Assembly (NCBI GenBank): GCA_012728075.1
Contig: JAAYFV010000080.1
Coordinates: 32,001-90,514, forward strand
Direction of reading: 5' to 3'
Length of the DNA stretch: 58,514 nucleotides
Source: Tissierellia bacterium
Lineage (GTDB): Bacteria; Bacillota; Clostridia; Tissierellales; Tepidimicrobiaceae
The notes under the pieces were generated by a model, which worked only from the letters and a program-made list of their open reading frames with translations, ran no database searches and was not told where the DNA came from. The position numbers and the translations under genes are program-made. Below are positions 17,309 to 27,635 of the stretch, piece after piece; the stretch's first letter is position 1; each line of letters opens with the position of its first letter.

Positions 17309-18659
17309 TATATTAATTGCTGAAATAGGTAGTACTACTACAGTAGTAAATGCTTTTAACCTTAACCCTTGTCCTAGCTTTTTAGGACAAGGGCAAGCCC
17401 CCACTACTGTAGAGGAAGGAGATGTTAATATAGGTCTTGAATCTGCTATTTTTCAGTTAGCTAAAAATTTAGGAACTAATAATATAGAATATGATGAAAT
17501 TTTAGCCACTAGTAGCGCTGCTGGAGGCTTAAGGATGACAGTCCATGGTCTTGTATATGATATGACGGTAAAAGCTGCTAAAGAGGCGGCCTTGGGAGCA
17601 GGAGCCAATATTAAGTATATAACCGCAGGTAAGCTAAGGAAATCTGATTTAAAAAAAATCAAAGAGATAAATCCCAATATTATCCTTATAGCTGGTGGAG
17701 TAGATTATGGTGAGAGGGATACAGCATTATATAATTCAGAACTTATAGCTAGTTTAGAATTGAATATACCAGTAATATATGCAGGAAACATTGAAAACCA
17801 ACAGGAAGTAGAGGAGATATTTAGTGATAAAAAATCTCAACTATACATTGTAGAAAATGTTTATCCTAAAATTGATGAATTAAATATAGAGCCCACTAGA
17901 GAAATTATTCAGAAGGTATTTGAAGAGCATATAATACATGGGCCAGGAATGGAAAAGCTTAAAGATATGATAACTGGTCCTATAATGCCAACTCCAGGAG
18001 CAGTTATGGAGGCTTCTAAATTATTATATGAGTATATAGGAGATTTGATGACCATTGATGTAGGAGGAGCAACTACTGATGTTCATTCTGTTACTCCAGG
18101 AAGTGATGAGATAAACAGAATATTGATAAATCCTGAGCCTCTAGCAAAGAGAACAGTAGAAGGAGATTTAGGTGTATATGTTAATATGCATAATATAGTA
18201 GATATGGTAGGTAAAGAAGATTTAGCAAAGGAACTAAATATATCTATGGAAGAATTAAATGAGCTAATAGAAAACTATAAACCTATACCAGAAGAAAGAT
18301 TAGAAAAATATTTTGTGGAAAGATTAGCTTTACATGGAGCTATAGTAGCTACAAAAAGACATGCAGGAAGATTGAGATATCTTTACGGACCTGGTGGCAA
18401 GAAGACCGTAGCTGAAGGAAAGGATTTAACCATGGTAAAAACTATAATTGGTACTGGTGGTCCTTTAACCCAATTACCCAATAGAATAGATATTTTAAGA
18501 CAAATTCCATTGAGTAACAAAGGACATGAACTTCTTCCAAATAATGAGGTGAACATCCTAATAGATAGTCGTTATATAATGGCTTCTTTAGGAGTTATGA
18601 GCAAGAAGTATCCCCATGAAGCTTTAGAATTATTAAAACTTAGTCTAGAAATTGAATAA
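17298..18659 (+). CDS. MutL/GlmL-like ATPase, probable reactivase for the ornithine aminomutase
   Basis: A 453-residue protein of the glutamate-mutase MutL family (ASKHA ATPase fold). The phosphate-1 motif IAEIGSTTTVVNAF is at the N-terminus, and a second glycine-rich motif, LMTIDVGGATTDVHSV, lies at about residue 250. Members associate with B12-dependent mutases and are thought to reactivate or chaperone them. The start overlaps the end of oraE by 11 bases. A strong 11-bp stem lies in its early codons (17366-17393), coding an extra-looking NPCPS stretch. Confidence 0.9.
   Translation: MKIDILIAEIGSTTTVVNAFNLNPCPSFLGQGQAPTTVEEGDVNIGLESAIFQLAKNLGTNNIEYDEILATSSAAGGLRMTVHGLVYDMTVKAAKEAALGAGANIKYITAGKLRKSDLKKIKEINPNIILIAGGVDYGERDTALYNSELIASLELNIPVIYAGNIENQQEVEEIFSDKKSQLYIVENVYPKIDELNIEPTREIIQKVFEEHIIHGPGMEKLKDMITGPIMPTPGAVMEASKLLYEYIGDLMTIDVGGATTDVHSVTPGSDEINRILINPEPLAKRTVEGDLGVYVNMHNIVDMVGKEDLAKELNISMEELNELIENYKPIPEERLEKYFVERLALHGAIVATKRHAGRLRYLYGPGGKKTVAEGKDLTMVKTIIGTGGPLTQLPNRIDILRQIPLSNKGHELLPNNEVNILIDSRYIMASLGVMSKKYPHEALELLKLSLEIE
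17366..17393 (+). other. Strong intragenic hairpin near the start of the MutL-like gene
   Basis: CCCTTGTCCTA and TAGGACAAGGG form a perfect 11-bp stem with a six-base loop, about 70 bases into the coding region. It has no T run after it, so termination is unlikely; an RNA-stability or translation effect is possible. Confidence 0.5.
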
Positions 18660-18704
18660 ATATAAGCCTTATATATTGAGATTTAAAAGAATTGGAGGAG
18701 AATA

Positions 18705-19769
18705 ATGAAATATCCTAAAGTAGAAATAGATTTAAATAAACTGACCCACAATGTAAAAACTATAGTAAATTTATGTAATAAATATGGAATTACAGTTGCT
18801 GGCGTAACAAAGGTTTTTTGTGGTCATCCTAAGATTGCAAAAGCATATGTAGATGGTGGAGTAGCTTATATTGCTGACTCAAGGATAGAAAATATAATAA
18901 AATTAAAGGATTTTAATATTCCAAAGATACTTTTAAGATTACCCATGATTTCTGAGGCAGATAAGGTAGTAGAATATACAGATACATCTCTTAATTCAGA
19001 ATTAGAAACTATAAAAGCATTATCTAAAGAAGCTTTAAGAAAAGGGAGAAGCCATAATATAATATTAATGGTGGATCTTGGTGATCTAAGAGAAGGCTAT
19101 TATAATGAAAAGGAAATCTATGAAGCAGTAGAACATATTATTAAAATGAATGGGGTAAAATTAGTAGGTATAGGGACAAACTTAACTTGTTATGGAGGAG
19201 TAATCCCTGATGCTGATAATTTAGGAAGGTTAGTTAAACTTTCAAAGGATATAGAAAATAGATTTGATGTAGATTTAGAAATTATATCAGGAGGGAATTC
19301 TAGTAGTTTACATTTATTGATGGATAATAAACCTATAGAAGGTATAAACAATTTAAGATTAGGAGAGTCCTTAGTATTAGGGGTTGAAACCGCTTATGGT
19401 AATAGAATAGATGATACTTATAATGATGTTTTTAAGTTAACAGCTGAAATAATAGAAGTAAAGCATAAGCCTTCAGTACCCACAGGGGAAATAGGTAGAG
19501 ATGCTTTTGGTAAGGTCCCTACTTTTGTAGATAAAGGCATTAGAAAGAGGATTATATGCGCTATTGGAAAACAAGATGTAGAGCTTGATGCTATTTTCCC
19601 ATTGGATGAGGGATTAAGTATACTAGGAGGTAGCAGTGATCACCTTATATTAGATGGTACTGATAGCCAGACAGATTATAGAGTTGGAGATAAGGTTCAT
19701 TTTAAATTAAGTTATGGTGGTATACTAAGGCTTATGACATCGGAATATGTTAAAAAGGAAATAGTTTGA
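18705..19769 (+). CDS. orr: Ornithine racemase (alanine-racemase N-terminal fold)
   Basis: A 354-residue PLP-dependent racemase supplying D-ornithine to OraSE. The PLP lysine is in AGVTKVFCGHPKIAKAY (about residue 36), and the barrel contains GIGTNLTCYGG and ISGGNSSSLHLL. It resembles YhfX/Orr-type alanine racemase N-domain proteins rather than Alr. It is the last gene of the operon, followed by a small terminator hairpin. It has an AGGAGAATA ribosome site. Confidence 0.92.
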   Translation: MKYPKVEIDLNKLTHNVKTIVNLCNKYGITVAGVTKVFCGHPKIAKAYVDGGVAYIADSRIENIIKLKDFNIPKILLRLPMISEADKVVEYTDTSLNSELETIKALSKEALRKGRSHNIILMVDLGDLREGYYNEKEIYEAVEHIIKMNGVKLVGIGTNLTCYGGVIPDADNLGRLVKLSKDIENRFDVDLEIISGGNSSSLHLLMDNKPIEGINNLRLGESLVLGVETAYGNRIDDTYNDVFKLTAEIIEVKHKPSVPTGEIGRDAFGKVPTFVDKGIRKRIICAIGKQDVELDAIFPLDEGLSILGGSSDHLILDGTDSQTDYRVGDKVHFKLSYGGILRLMTSEYVKKEIV

Positions 19770-19790
19770 ATAATATAAAGTTTATAGTAG

Positions 19791-19814
19791 AACAATGAAA
19801 GATTGTTGTTTTTC
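19791..19814 (+). terminator. Probable terminator of the ornithine operon
   Basis: AACAAT-GAAAG-ATTGTT followed by GTTTTTC. The stem is only six AT-rich base pairs, so termination may be modest. Confidence 0.55.
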
Positions 19815-19898
19815 TTAATTTTTAATTTATTGACTATATATATTATATGTTATATCATGGGTTGTAACAGTTGAGTTTTATAAATATAGGTGATATTT

Positions 19899-21224
19899 GT
19901 GGATTTATTTACTTTAAATATGGAAAATCAATTAAAGAAAAATGCTCCTTTGGCTGATAGAATGAGACCAAGTACTATAGAGGAGTTTGTTGGGCAAAAA
20001 CATATATTAGGAGAAGGAAAATTTTTAAATAGAGCTATAAAAGCAGATAGAATAACATCTATGATATTTTATGGTCCACCAGGTACTGGAAAGACTACAT
20101 TAGCCATGATTATAGCTAATTCTACTAATATGAATTTTGAAAAATTATCTGCAGTTACATCAGGGGTAAAAGATATAAGAGAAGTAATCCATAGAGCTGA
20201 AGAAGGATTAAAACTTTATAACAAGAGAACAATTTTATTTATTGATGAAATTCATAGATTCAATAAAGCACAACAGGATGCTTTACTTCCTTTTGTTGAA
20301 AGAGGAATAATTATTTTAATTGGTGCAACTACTGAAAACCCTTATTTTGAAGTAAACAAAGCCCTTCTTTCAAGGATGATGGTTGTTTCCTTAAAACCTT
20401 TAGGGAAAAAAGATATTTATGATATAATATTAAATGCTTTAAAGGATGAGGATAGGGGATTAGGCAAATATAAAGTTAATATTAGTGATGAAGCTATTGA
20501 TTATCTAATAGCCATATCTGATGGGGATGGAAGAATTGCGTTAAATTCTCTGGAAATAGCTGTTCTTTCTACTCCAGAAGATAATGAGGGAATAATAAAT
20601 ATTGATTTGGATACTATAAAAGAATGTATATTGGTTAAATCAGCTAAATATGATAAAAGTGGCGATGAACATTATGATACTATCTCTGCATTTATAAAAA
20701 GCATGAGAGGATCAGATCCTGATGCTACATTATACTGGCTTGCTAAGATGATAAATGCTGGAGAGGATCCAAAATTTATAGCAAGAAGGATAATAATATG
20801 TGCTTCTGAAGATGTAGGCAATGCAGATCCTCAAGCTTTAATGGTTGCAGTAGCTGCTTTTAATGCAGTAGATGTAATTGGAATGCCTGAAGGTAGGATT
20901 GTACTAGCTCAAGCAGCAGTTTACGTAGCTTGTGCACCAAAGAGTAATGCTTCTTATGTAGGTATTAATAAGGCATTGGAGGATATAAGGAACAAACCTA
21001 TTGGAAAAGTACCAGGACATTTAAAAGATGCCTCTTATAAAGGGGCAGCTAGTTTCGGTCATGGTAAGGGGTATAAATATCCCCATGATTATAAAAATGC
21101 TTATGTAAAACAGCAGTACTTGCCTGATGAATATTTAGATGATAAATATTATAGACCAACCAATAATGGTTATGAAAAAATAATAAAAGAGCGTTTATCT
21201 AAATTATTTGACAAAGAAGATTAA
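19899..21224 (+). CDS. rarA: Replication-associated recombination protein A (RarA/MgsA) AAA+ ATPase
   Basis: A 441-residue clamp-loader-like ATPase acting at stalled forks. Walker A is GPPGTGKTT (about residue 60), Walker B is LFIDEIHRFN, and sensor 1 follows in LIGATTENP. The C-terminal tetramerisation region contains ARRIIICASEDVGNADPQAL. GTG 19899 is preferred over GTG 19890, because AGGTGAT at 19888-19894 fits 19899 and the family usually starts MDLF. The promoter of the asnS leader overlaps its last codons. Confidence 0.94.
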   Translation: MDLFTLNMENQLKKNAPLADRMRPSTIEEFVGQKHILGEGKFLNRAIKADRITSMIFYGPPGTGKTTLAMIIANSTNMNFEKLSAVTSGVKDIREVIHRAEEGLKLYNKRTILFIDEIHRFNKAQQDALLPFVERGIIILIGATTENPYFEVNKALLSRMMVVSLKPLGKKDIYDIILNALKDEDRGLGKYKVNISDEAIDYLIAISDGDGRIALNSLEIAVLSTPEDNEGIINIDLDTIKECILVKSAKYDKSGDEHYDTISAFIKSMRGSDPDATLYWLAKMINAGEDPKFIARRIIICASEDVGNADPQALMVAVAAFNAVDVIGMPEGRIVLAQAAVYVACAPKSNASYVGINKALEDIRNKPIGKVPGHLKDASYKGAASFGHGKGYKYPHDYKNAYVKQQYLPDEYLDDKYYRPTNNGYEKIIKERLSKLFDKED

Positions 21225-21236
21225 TCAAATTATAAT
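21208..21236 (+). promoter_or_regulatory. Sigma-A promoter of the asnS leader
   Basis: TTGACA (21208-21213), a 17-base spacer and TATAAT (21231-21236): a perfect consensus. It overlaps the end of rarA and precedes the T-box. Confidence 0.88.
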
Positions 21237-21244
21237 AATATAAA

Positions 21245-21482
21245 GTTCATATAGACTATGATAGGAAGAGTAGGTATGGGAGGTAGTTCCAGGGAGTCGG
21301 GAATAGTGGGACCTCGATACGAAGCCTATATTGAAAAACATCCTTGAGTCTCTAACCGAAATCTTATAGGAGAGTAGGCTTAGACGGATTCGACCGTTAT
21401 ATTTAGTTTAAAGTGGCTATATTTAGCAATTAGGGTGGTACCGCGAACCTTTCGTCCCTGTCAGGATGAAAGGTTTTTTAGT
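21245..21482 (+). promoter_or_regulatory. T-box riboswitch controlling asnS
   Basis: The T-box sequence AGGGTGGTACCGCG lies at 21433-21446, with the tRNA-acceptor-binding TGGT at 21436-21439. A terminator stem follows (ACCTTTC pairing with GAAAGGT, then T6 at about 21474-21479). A candidate specifier triplet AAC (Asn) is at 21354-21356, near the base of stem I, and agrees with the downstream gene. Uncharged tRNA-Asn would stabilise the antiterminator and allow asnS transcription. Confidence 0.93.
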
Positions 21483-21515
21483 TATATAATATATAGAAAA
21501 GAAAGGAGTATATGT

Positions 21516-22904
21516 ATGAGGTTAGATATTAAAGAAATATTTGAAAATCCAGAAAAATTTCTGAACAAAGAAGTAGAAATAGAAGGCTGGATAAGAACAT
21601 CTAGATCATCAAAAAGAATTGGTTTTATAGAAATAAATGATGGAACCTTTTTTACAAATTTACAGATAGTGTTTGATGAAAACTTAGAGAATTTCAAGGA
21701 AATAGAAAAATTACCTATAAGTAGTGCCATAGTTGTTAAAGGTACATTAGTAGAGACTCCAAAAGCAAAACAACCTTTTGAAATCCATGCAAAGGAAATA
21801 AAAGTGGAAGGATATTCTCACAATGATTATCCTTTACAGAAAAAAAGGCATTCCTTTGAATATTTAAGAACTATTGCTCATCTTAGACCTAGGAGCAATA
21901 CCTTTAATGCTGTATTTAGAGTAAGATCTTTAGCAGCTTATGCTATCCATAAGTTTTTTCAAGATAGAGGTTTTATATATGTTCACACTCCAATAATTAC
22001 AGGTAGCGATGCAGAAGGTGCTGGCGAGATGTTTGCTGTAACAGATTTGGATTTAACCAATATACCATTAAATGAAAATGGTGAAGTGGATTTTACTAAA
22101 GATTTTTTTGGCAAAGAGACTAACTTAACAGTAAGTGGTCAATTAGAGGCAGAAGCTTTTGCTTTAGCTTTTAAGAAGGTATATACTTTTGGACCTACTT
22201 TTAGGGCAGAAAATTCTAATACGCCAAGACATTCAGCAGAGTTTTGGATGGTAGAGCCAGAGATTGCTTTTGCTGACTTAAATGATAATATGAAATTGGC
22301 AGAAGATATGATGAAATATATTATTCAATATGTGATGGATAATGCTAAAGAAGAGATGAAATTCTTTAATTCCTTCATAGATAAGGGTTTAGTTGATAGA
22401 CTAGATAACATAGTAAATTCTGAATTTGGGCATATTACTTATACAGATGCTATAAAGATATTAGAAGACTCTAAAGAAGATTTCCAATATCCAGTAAAGT
22501 GGGGAATAGATCTTCAAACAGAGCATGAAAGATATATTTCAGAAAAAATATTTAAAGGGCCAGTATTTGTTACTGATTATCCAAAGGATATAAAAGCATT
22601 TTATATGAGATTAAATGATGATGCAAAAACTGTAGCTGCTATGGATTTATTGGTACCAGGAGTAGGGGAAATAATAGGTGGTAGTCAAAGGGAAGAAAGA
22701 TTAGATGTATTAGAAAGAAGAATAGAGGAAATGGGAATGGATGAGGAAGATTACTGGTGGTATTTAGAGCTTAGAAAATATGGAGGAACTAAACATGCAG
22801 GCTTTGGTCTAGGATTTGAGAGAGCAATTATGTATTTAACGGGGATGAGCAATATAAGAGATGTTATACCATTCCCAAGAACAGTTAAGTCAGCTGAATT
22901 TTAA
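21516..22904 (+). CDS. asnS: Asparaginyl-tRNA synthetase
   Basis: A 462-residue class IIb synthetase. It has an N-terminal OB anticodon-binding domain (about 1-115), motif 2 in [17 protein letters not shown], and motif 3 in [15 protein letters not shown]. The AsnRS rather than AspRS assignment follows from overall length, the motifs and the Asn specifier in the leader. ATG 21516 follows AAAGGAG; an upstream in-frame start inside the T-box is not credible. Confidence 0.95.
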   Translation: MRLDIKEIFENPEKFLNKEVEIEGWIRTSRSSKRIGFIEINDGTFFTNLQIVFDENLENFKEIEKLPISSAIVVKGTLVETPKAKQPFEIHAKEIKVEGYSHNDYPLQKKRHSFEYLRTIAHLRPRSNTFNAVFRVRSLAAYAIHKFFQDRGFIYVHTPIITGSDAEGAGEMFAVTDLDLTNIPLNENGEVDFTKDFFGKETNLTVSGQLEAEAFALAFKKVYTFGPTFRAENSNTPRHSAEFWMVEPEIAFADLNDNMKLAEDMMKYIIQYVMDNAKEEMKFFNSFIDKGLVDRLDNIVNSEFGHITYTDAIKILEDSKEDFQYPVKWGIDLQTEHERYISEKIFKGPVFVTDYPKDIKAFYMRLNDDAKTVAAMDLLVPGVGEIIGGSQREERLDVLERRIEEMGMDEEDYWWYLELRKYGGTKHAGFGLGFERAIMYLTGMSNIRDVIPFPRTVKSAEF

Positions 22905-22923
22905 ATATTTAGACAAAAGTGTC

Positions 22924-22952
22924 TTGATTTTAAAAAATATATCTGCTATAAT
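22924..22952 (+). promoter_or_regulatory. Sigma-A promoter of the leuS leader
   Basis: TTGATT (22924-22929), a 17-base spacer and TATAAT (22947-22952), just upstream of the leuS T-box. Confidence 0.8.
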
Positions 22953-22969
22953 GACTATTAAAATTGTAT

Positions 22970-23200
22970 ATAATCAATGATAGGAAATAGTAAGCTATTA
23001 TATCAATTTCAGAGAACTGTTGGTTGGTGGAAAACAGTATTGATTTTAGCTGAACTCGTCCTTGAGTTGTTAAAGTGAATTTTAGTAGCTTTAACCGTTG
23101 ACCTCGTTAAGGTTTTAAGAGGATAGTGTAATACTATCAACTTAGAGTGGTACCGCGGAAATATGCCTTTCGTCTCTATTTTGACGAAAGGTTTTTTGTT
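22970..23200 (+). promoter_or_regulatory. T-box riboswitch controlling leuS
   Basis: The T-box core GAGTGGTACCGCGG is at 23145-23158. The terminator stem (CCTTTCGTC pairing with GACGAAAGG, then T6) ends near 23198. A candidate specifier CTC (Leu) is at 23055-23057, on the 3' side of stem I, and matches the leucyl-tRNA synthetase gene that follows. Apart from its promoter, this leader fills the 323-base gap between asnS and leuS. Confidence 0.93.
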
Positions 23201-23227
23201 TTAAAATGAGAATGAGGAGGTAAAAAG

Positions 23228-25639
23228 ATGAGGGAATATAGACCAAGTGAAATTGAAAAAAAATGGCAAAATATTTGGGAAGAGAAAAAAGTATTTGAAA
23301 CTAGTAAAGATATGGGAAAACCCAAATTTTATGCTTTAGTTGAATTTCCATATCCTTCAGGACAAGGATTACATGTTGGTCATGCAAGACCTTATACTGC
23401 ATTAGATATTGTATCAAGAAAAAGAAGATTTCAAGGGTATAATGTGTTGTTTCCAATGGGTTGGGATGCTTTTGGATTGCCTACTGAAAACTTTGCTATT
23501 AAACATAAAATTCATCCAAGAGAAGTTACGAAAAAAAATGTGGCAATGTTTAAACGACAACTAAAATCTATAGGATTTTCCTTCGATTGGTCTAAAGAAA
23601 TAAATACTACTGATTCTAACTATTATAAGTGGACTCAATGGATATTTATTAAGATGTTTGAAAAAGGATTGGCTTATAAACGTGAGATGCCTATTAATTG
23701 GTGCCCTTCCTGTAAAATAGGTTTAGCTAATGAAGAGGTAGTAGGGGGATGTTGTGAAAGATGTGGTGAAGAGGTAATAAGAAAGACTAAGAATCAGTGG
23801 ATGTTAAAAATTACTGAGTATGCAGATAGACTTATTGATGATCTTGAAACTGTAGATTATTTAGAAAGTATTAAAAACCAGCAAATTAATTGGATAGGTC
23901 GTTCAGAAGGCATGGAAGTGAGTTTTAAAATATCTGGGAAAGATGATATTTTAAAGGTTTTTACTACTAGACCTGATTCTCTTTATGGGGCTACTTATAT
24001 GGTAATTGCAGCAGAACATCCGCTAATCGAAAAATATGCTAAAGAAATAGAAAATATAGATGAAATAAGACAATATCAAGATTATGCAAGTAAAAAATCT
24101 GATTTTGAAAGAACAGAACTTACTAAAGAAAAAACAGGAGTGGAAATAAAAGGATTTAAGGCTATAAATCCAGTAAATCAAAAAGAAATACCTATATGGA
24201 TATCTGATTATGTACTTATGAGCTATGGAACAGGTGCTATTATGGCAGTGCCTGCTCATGATAATAGAGACTGGGAATTTGCAAAGAAATTTAATCTTCC
24301 TATAGTAGAAGTGGTAAAGGGAGGAAATATTGAGAAGGGAGCTTATACTGATACAGAATCAGGAACTTTAATAAATTCAGAACTTATCAATGGCTTAGAA
24401 GTAAAGGAAGCTATAGAGAAAATAAGCAATTGGTTAGAAGTGAAAGGCCTTGGGGTAAGAAAGACCAATTATAAGTTAAGAGATTGGATATTTTCCCGTC
24501 AAAGATATTGGGGAGAACCTATACCTCTTGTTTATTGTGATGAATGTGGTTGGGTACCTGTGCCAGAAGAAGAATTACCTGTATTGTTACCAGAAGTTGA
24601 AAATTATGAGCCAACGGATACAGGAGAATCACCATTAGCTAATATTACTGATTGGGTTGAAACTACTTGTCCTAAATGTGGTAGAAAAGCTAAACGAGAA
24701 ACAGATACCATGCCACAATGGGCTGGATCTTCTTGGTACTATTTAAGGTATATAGATCCTCACAATGATAAAGAGCTTGCTAGTAAAGAAAAATTGGATT
24801 ATTGGTTGCCTGTAGATTGGTATAATGGCGGTATGGAACATACTACTTTACATCTATTATATTCAAGATTTTGGCATAAGTTCTTATATGATATAGGGAT
24901 AGTGTCTTGTAAGGAACCTTACAAAAAAAGAACAGCCCATGGCATGATACTTGGGGAAAATAATGAGAAGATGTCAAAATCCAGAGGTAATGTGGTCAAT
25001 CCTGATGATATTGTAAATGAATATGGTGCTGACACTTTAAGAACTTATGAGATGTTTATTGGAGATTTTGAAAAGAGTGTACCTTGGTCTGAAAATGGAG
25101 TAAAGGGATGTAGGAGATTTTTAGAAAGAGTGTGGAGATTACAAGACATGGTAGTAGAAGGAGATAAATATTCTGATGAGCTAGAAACCAGCATTCATAA
25201 GACTATTAAGAAAGTAACTGAAGACTATGAAAGTTTAAAATTTAATACTGCTATAGCTGCTTTAATGACTTTATTAAATGAGTTTAATGATATTGGTCAA
25301 ATAACTAAGGAAGATTTAAGAACCTTCTTGATATTATTAAATCCAGTAGCACCCCATATTACTGAAGAACTTTGGGAGATTGTAAATTTAGGGGGAATGC
25401 TACATGAACAGACTTGGCCTATATACGATGAGAATAAAATCCAAGAGGAGTTAATAGAATTACCAGTTCAAGTCAATGGAAAAGTTAGAGGCAAAATAAT
25501 GGTAAATATAGAGGATCCTCAAGAAGCTGTTAGGGAGAAAGCTATGAAAAATGAAAGTATAATGAGACATATAGAAGGAAAAAATATAATAAAGGAAATA
25601 TTTGTAGCTGGAAAAATATATAATATAGTTGTAAAATAA
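23228..25639 (+). CDS. leuS: Leucyl-tRNA synthetase
   Basis: An 803-residue class Ia synthetase. The HIGH-type motif is [14 protein letters not shown] (about residue 48). A zinc-like cluster (CPSCKIG, CCERCG) and the CP1 editing domain (about 220-400, [18 protein letters not shown]) follow. KMSKS is at [15 protein letters not shown]. The C-terminal anticodon domain ends with the short [11 protein letters not shown] region. GAGGAGG precedes the ATG. Confidence 0.97.
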   Translation: MREYRPSEIEKKWQNIWEEKKVFETSKDMGKPKFYALVEFPYPSGQGLHVGHARPYTALDIVSRKRRFQGYNVLFPMGWDAFGLPTENFAIKHKIHPREVTKKNVAMFKRQLKSIGFSFDWSKEINTTDSNYYKWTQWIFIKMFEKGLAYKREMPINWCPSCKIGLANEEVVGGCCERCGEEVIRKTKNQWMLKITEYADRLIDDLETVDYLESIKNQQINWIGRSEGMEVSFKISGKDDILKVFTTRPDSLYGATYMVIAAEHPLIEKYAKEIENIDEIRQYQDYASKKSDFERTELTKEKTGVEIKGFKAINPVNQKEIPIWISDYVLMSYGTGAIMAVPAHDNRDWEFAKKFNLPIVEVVKGGNIEKGAYTDTESGTLINSELINGLEVKEAIEKISNWLEVKGLGVRKTNYKLRDWIFSRQRYWGEPIPLVYCDECGWVPVPEEELPVLLPEVENYEPTDTGESPLANITDWVETTCPKCGRKAKRETDTMPQWAGSSWYYLRYIDPHNDKELASKEKLDYWLPVDWYNGGMEHTTLHLLYSRFWHKFLYDIGIVSCKEPYKKRTAHGMILGENNEKMSKSRGNVVNPDDIVNEYGADTLRTYEMFIGDFEKSVPWSENGVKGCRRFLERVWRLQDMVVEGDKYSDELETSIHKTIKKVTEDYESLKFNTAIAALMTLLNEFNDIGQITKEDLRTFLILLNPVAPHITEELWEIVNLGGMLHEQTWPIYDENKIQEELIELPVQVNGKVRGKIMVNIEDPQEAVREKAMKNESIMRHIEGKNIIKEIFVAGKIYNIVVK

Positions 25640-25654
25640 TTTAAAATATGAAAT

Positions 25655-25692
25655 AATAGTCCTGTTATACAAATTCGTATAACAGGACTATT
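25655..25692. repeat. Perfect 16-bp inverted repeat between leuS and degV
   Basis: Arms 25655-25670 and 25677-25692 pair perfectly around AAATTC. There is no T run on either side, so it may be a terminator of reduced strength or an operator before degV, whose ribosome site lies nine bases further on. Confidence 0.7.
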
Positions 25693-25714
25693 ACTTAGAA
25701 GGAGGTAAAACAAT

Positions 25715-26542
25715 ATGAGTAAAATAAAAATTATAACTGATAGTACCAGTTATATTACAAAGGAGTATGCAGAAAAAAACGATGTATCTATTATTCCGTT
25801 AAATTATACATTTGATGGTGTAACGGAAAAGGAGGGATTTCCTGGGGATTTTGATGAATTTTTTAATAAATTAAGTAGTACTGAATTGTTTCCCACTACT
25901 TCACAACCTTCCACAGGAGATATTTTAAGTGAGTTTGAAAGGGTTTTTTCCGAAGGTTATGATGAAATAATAGCTATTTTTATATCTTCTAAATTAAGTG
26001 GAACTTATAGTAATGCTATATTAGCTAAAAGTATGTTGGAGGATAAAAAAATTGCTATTGTAGATTCAACTCAAACAGCTTCAAATCTACGATTTTTAGT
26101 AGAAGATGCAGTAGAAATGGCAAAGGAAGGAGAGGACAGTCAATATATTGTATCATATCTTGAAAACAAAAAAAATAATATGTATGTGTATTTCACTGTA
26201 GAAACATTGGAATATTTAAGGCGTGGTGGTAGACTTAGTAAGTTTCAGTCAACAGTTGGTTCTGCATTAGATATAAAGCCAATTATAGAACTAAAAGATG
26301 GAGAATTAAAATTACTAGAGAATACTCGCAAGAAAGCTAGAGCTATTAACAAGATTATAAATAAAATTCCCGAAGATGTTAAAGCTATAAGTGTATGTCA
26401 TGTACTGTGTGAAGAAGAAGCTTTAAAACTAAAAACTCAAATAAAAGCTATCCATCCCAATATTGAAATTACTATTGATGTAATAGGTCCAGTTATCGGT
26501 TGCCATTTGGGCATTGGTGGAATAGGAGTATGTTTTTATTAA
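25715..26542 (+). CDS. DegV family fatty-acid-binding protein
   Basis: A 275-residue EDD-fold protein starting KIITDSTSYI, with the second family signature FISSKLSGTYSNA (about residue 90) and FTVETLEYLRRGGRLS (about residue 160). DegV/FakB proteins bind a fatty acid and, in Firmicutes with FakA, present it for phosphorylation. No fakA is nearby, so the partner would be elsewhere. The start ATG follows GAAGGAGGT. Confidence 0.93.
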   Translation: MSKIKIITDSTSYITKEYAEKNDVSIIPLNYTFDGVTEKEGFPGDFDEFFNKLSSTELFPTTSQPSTGDILSEFERVFSEGYDEIIAIFISSKLSGTYSNAILAKSMLEDKKIAIVDSTQTASNLRFLVEDAVEMAKEGEDSQYIVSYLENKKNNMYVYFTVETLEYLRRGGRLSKFQSTVGSALDIKPIIELKDGELKLLENTRKKARAINKIINKIPEDVKAISVCHVLCEEEALKLKTQIKAIHPNIEITIDVIGPVIGCHLGIGGIGVCFY

Positions 26543-26636
26543 TGCTTTCTATACTTAAAAGATAAAAGTATGATATAATTAAAGATGGTGTAATTATGAC
26601 AATGCAGTTTTTTAATATTTAATGGAGGTGTATTTT

Positions 26637-27593
26637 ATGAGAAAGATTTTAGTTACTGGTGCATTAGGACAAATAGGTTCTGAATTAACTATGCTTCTTA
26701 GAGAGATATACGGGAATGACAATGTAGTAGCTAGTAGTAGAAGAAAAAAAGAAGGACATGAAGAGTTAATAGAATCTGGAGTTTTTGAAGTGTTAGATAT
26801 TACTGATGGTAAAAAGCTGGCTGAGGTGGTGAAAAAACATAAGATAAATACCATAATAAATCTTGCAGCTATATTATCTGCTGTTGGTGAACAAAATCCT
26901 CAACAAGCTTGGAATGTCAACATGAATGGTTTATATAATATATTAGAAGTAGCTAGAGAAGAAGAATGTTTAGTATTCACTCCTAGTTCTATAGCAGTCT
27001 TTGGTCCCTCAACTCCTAAAGATAATACACCACAAGACACTATACAAAGGCCAACTACCATGTATGGAGTAACTAAGGTAGCAGGAGAATTACTGTGTGA
27101 TTATTACTATCTTAAGTATGGGGTAGATACTAGGGGCGTACGTTTTCCAGGACTTATATCCTATAAAACTTTGCCTGGTGGTGGAACTACAGACTATGCA
27201 GTACATATCTACTATGAGGCATTGAAAAACAAAAAATATACTAGTTTTATAGCTGAAGGAACCAAGATGGATATGATGTATATGCCTGATGCTTTAAATG
27301 CTGTAGTTCAATTATTAGAAGCAAATCCTGATAAATTAATCCATAGAAATGCTTTCAATATTACTGCAATGAGTTTTGCTCCTGAAGAAATTGCAGCATC
27401 TATTAAAAAAAGAATACCTGAATTTGAAATAGATTATGATGTAGACCCAGTAAGGCAAGCAATAGCTGATTCTTGGCCAAATTCTTTAGATGATTCTGCA
27501 GCTAGAGAAGAATGGGGTTGGGATCCAAAATATGATTTGGATGCTATGACAGAAGATATGTTAGAAAAACTTAAAGTAAAATTAGGACTTTAA
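26637..27593 (+). CDS. NAD-dependent epimerase/dehydratase, probable L-threonine 3-dehydrogenase
   Basis: A 318-residue extended short-chain dehydrogenase. The NAD motif is GALGQIGSEL and the catalytic YxxxK is in TTMYGVTKVAGELL (about residue 144). The segments VRFPGLISYKTLPGGGTTDYAV and FNITAMSFAPEEIA match the short-chain L-threonine dehydrogenase group. An amino-acid catabolic role also fits the fermentative context. ATG 26637 is preferred over 26622, because GGAGGTG at 26624-26630 serves it. Confidence 0.85.
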   Translation: MRKILVTGALGQIGSELTMLLREIYGNDNVVASSRRKKEGHEELIESGVFEVLDITDGKKLAEVVKKHKINTIINLAAILSAVGEQNPQQAWNVNMNGLYNILEVAREEECLVFTPSSIAVFGPSTPKDNTPQDTIQRPTTMYGVTKVAGELLCDYYYLKYGVDTRGVRFPGLISYKTLPGGGTTDYAVHIYYEALKNKKYTSFIAEGTKMDMMYMPDALNAVVQLLEANPDKLIHRNAFNITAMSFAPEEIAASIKKRIPEFEIDYDVDPVRQAIADSWPNSLDDSAAREEWGWDPKYDLDAMTEDMLEKLKVKLGL

Positions 27594-27600
27594 TATATTT

Positions 27601-27627
27601 AGGACAAGGTTTTTACCTTGTCCTTTT
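27601..27627. terminator. Bidirectional terminator between convergent genes
   Basis: AGGACAAGGT and ACCTTGTCCT form a perfect 10-bp stem with a four-T loop and T4 on the plus side. It sits between the dehydrogenase and the minus-strand gene that ends at 27636. Confidence 0.8.
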
Positions 27628-27635
27628 GCTATAAT

